From NCBI GenBank assembly GCA_028683995.1, contig JAQUGU010000078.1, positions 1-5,323 on the forward strand: a stretch of DNA of 5,323 nt, written 5' to 3'. Of the stretch, positions 5,308 to 5,323 are shown piece by piece (position 1 is the first letter of the stretch; each line of letters starts with the position of its first letter). Under the pieces are notes generated by a model that was given only the letters and a program-made list of their open reading frames with translations, did not search any database and had not been told where the DNA came from. The stretch is from Syntrophomonadaceae bacterium (GTDB taxonomy: Bacteria > Bacillota > Syntrophomonadia > Syntrophomonadales > Syntrophomonadaceae). A program made the position numbers and the translations under genes.

Positions 5308-5323
5308 ATGCAATACTGCAAAA

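Noticed and set aside
1..5323. Mobile elements, CRISPR arrays, tRNA or rRNA genes, defence systems
   Set aside because: There are no transposase or recombinase frames, no spaced direct repeats and no structured RNA gene; the gene order is a conserved housekeeping block.

Overview
The window carries the conserved Firmicutes gene block known from Bacillus as tmk-yaaR-holB-yaaT(ricT)-yabA-yabB(trmN6)-rsmI, with abrB convergent to its end. Protein similarity, strong AAGGAGG-type ribosome binding sites and the YabA, RicT and AbrB orthologues place it in low-to-moderate GC Firmicutes. The AbrB with a four-cysteine tail suggests Clostridia, and a Syntrophomonas-like organism would fit, but the species is a guess.

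Layout. Positions 1-312 hold no convincing gene. This AT-rich stretch has a good rightward sigma-A promoter for abrB (TTGACT-17-TATATT) and a weaker candidate promoter firing leftward out of the window. abrB (313-564, +) follows and faces rsmI (576-1403, -) across 11 bases. From there to 5217 everything is one tightly packed minus-strand operon, transcribed tmk, yaaR, holB, ricT, yabA, trmN6, rsmI. Gaps are 2-27 bases, except for a 68-base overlap between ricT and yabA. Positions 5218-5323 are upstream leader with a weak candidate promoter.

The operon mixes dTTP supply (Tmk), the clamp loader (HolB), replication initiation control (YabA), RNA modification (TrmN6, RsmI) and RNA processing or development (RicT). 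AbrB is a transition-state transcription regulator. This is a housekeeping region and I see no new defence, mobile or biosynthetic system.

The points worth attention are local. tmk has no ATG, GTG or TTG start that keeps its P-loop and appears to begin at CTG. An intrinsic terminator for abrB lies inside the rsmI coding sequence on the opposite strand. RicT has lost its usual C-terminal segment and its replacement tail overlaps yabA. The clamp-loader delta' subunit has lost its four-cysteine zinc module. The yaaQ(darA) and yazA genes found in the Bacillus version of this block are absent.
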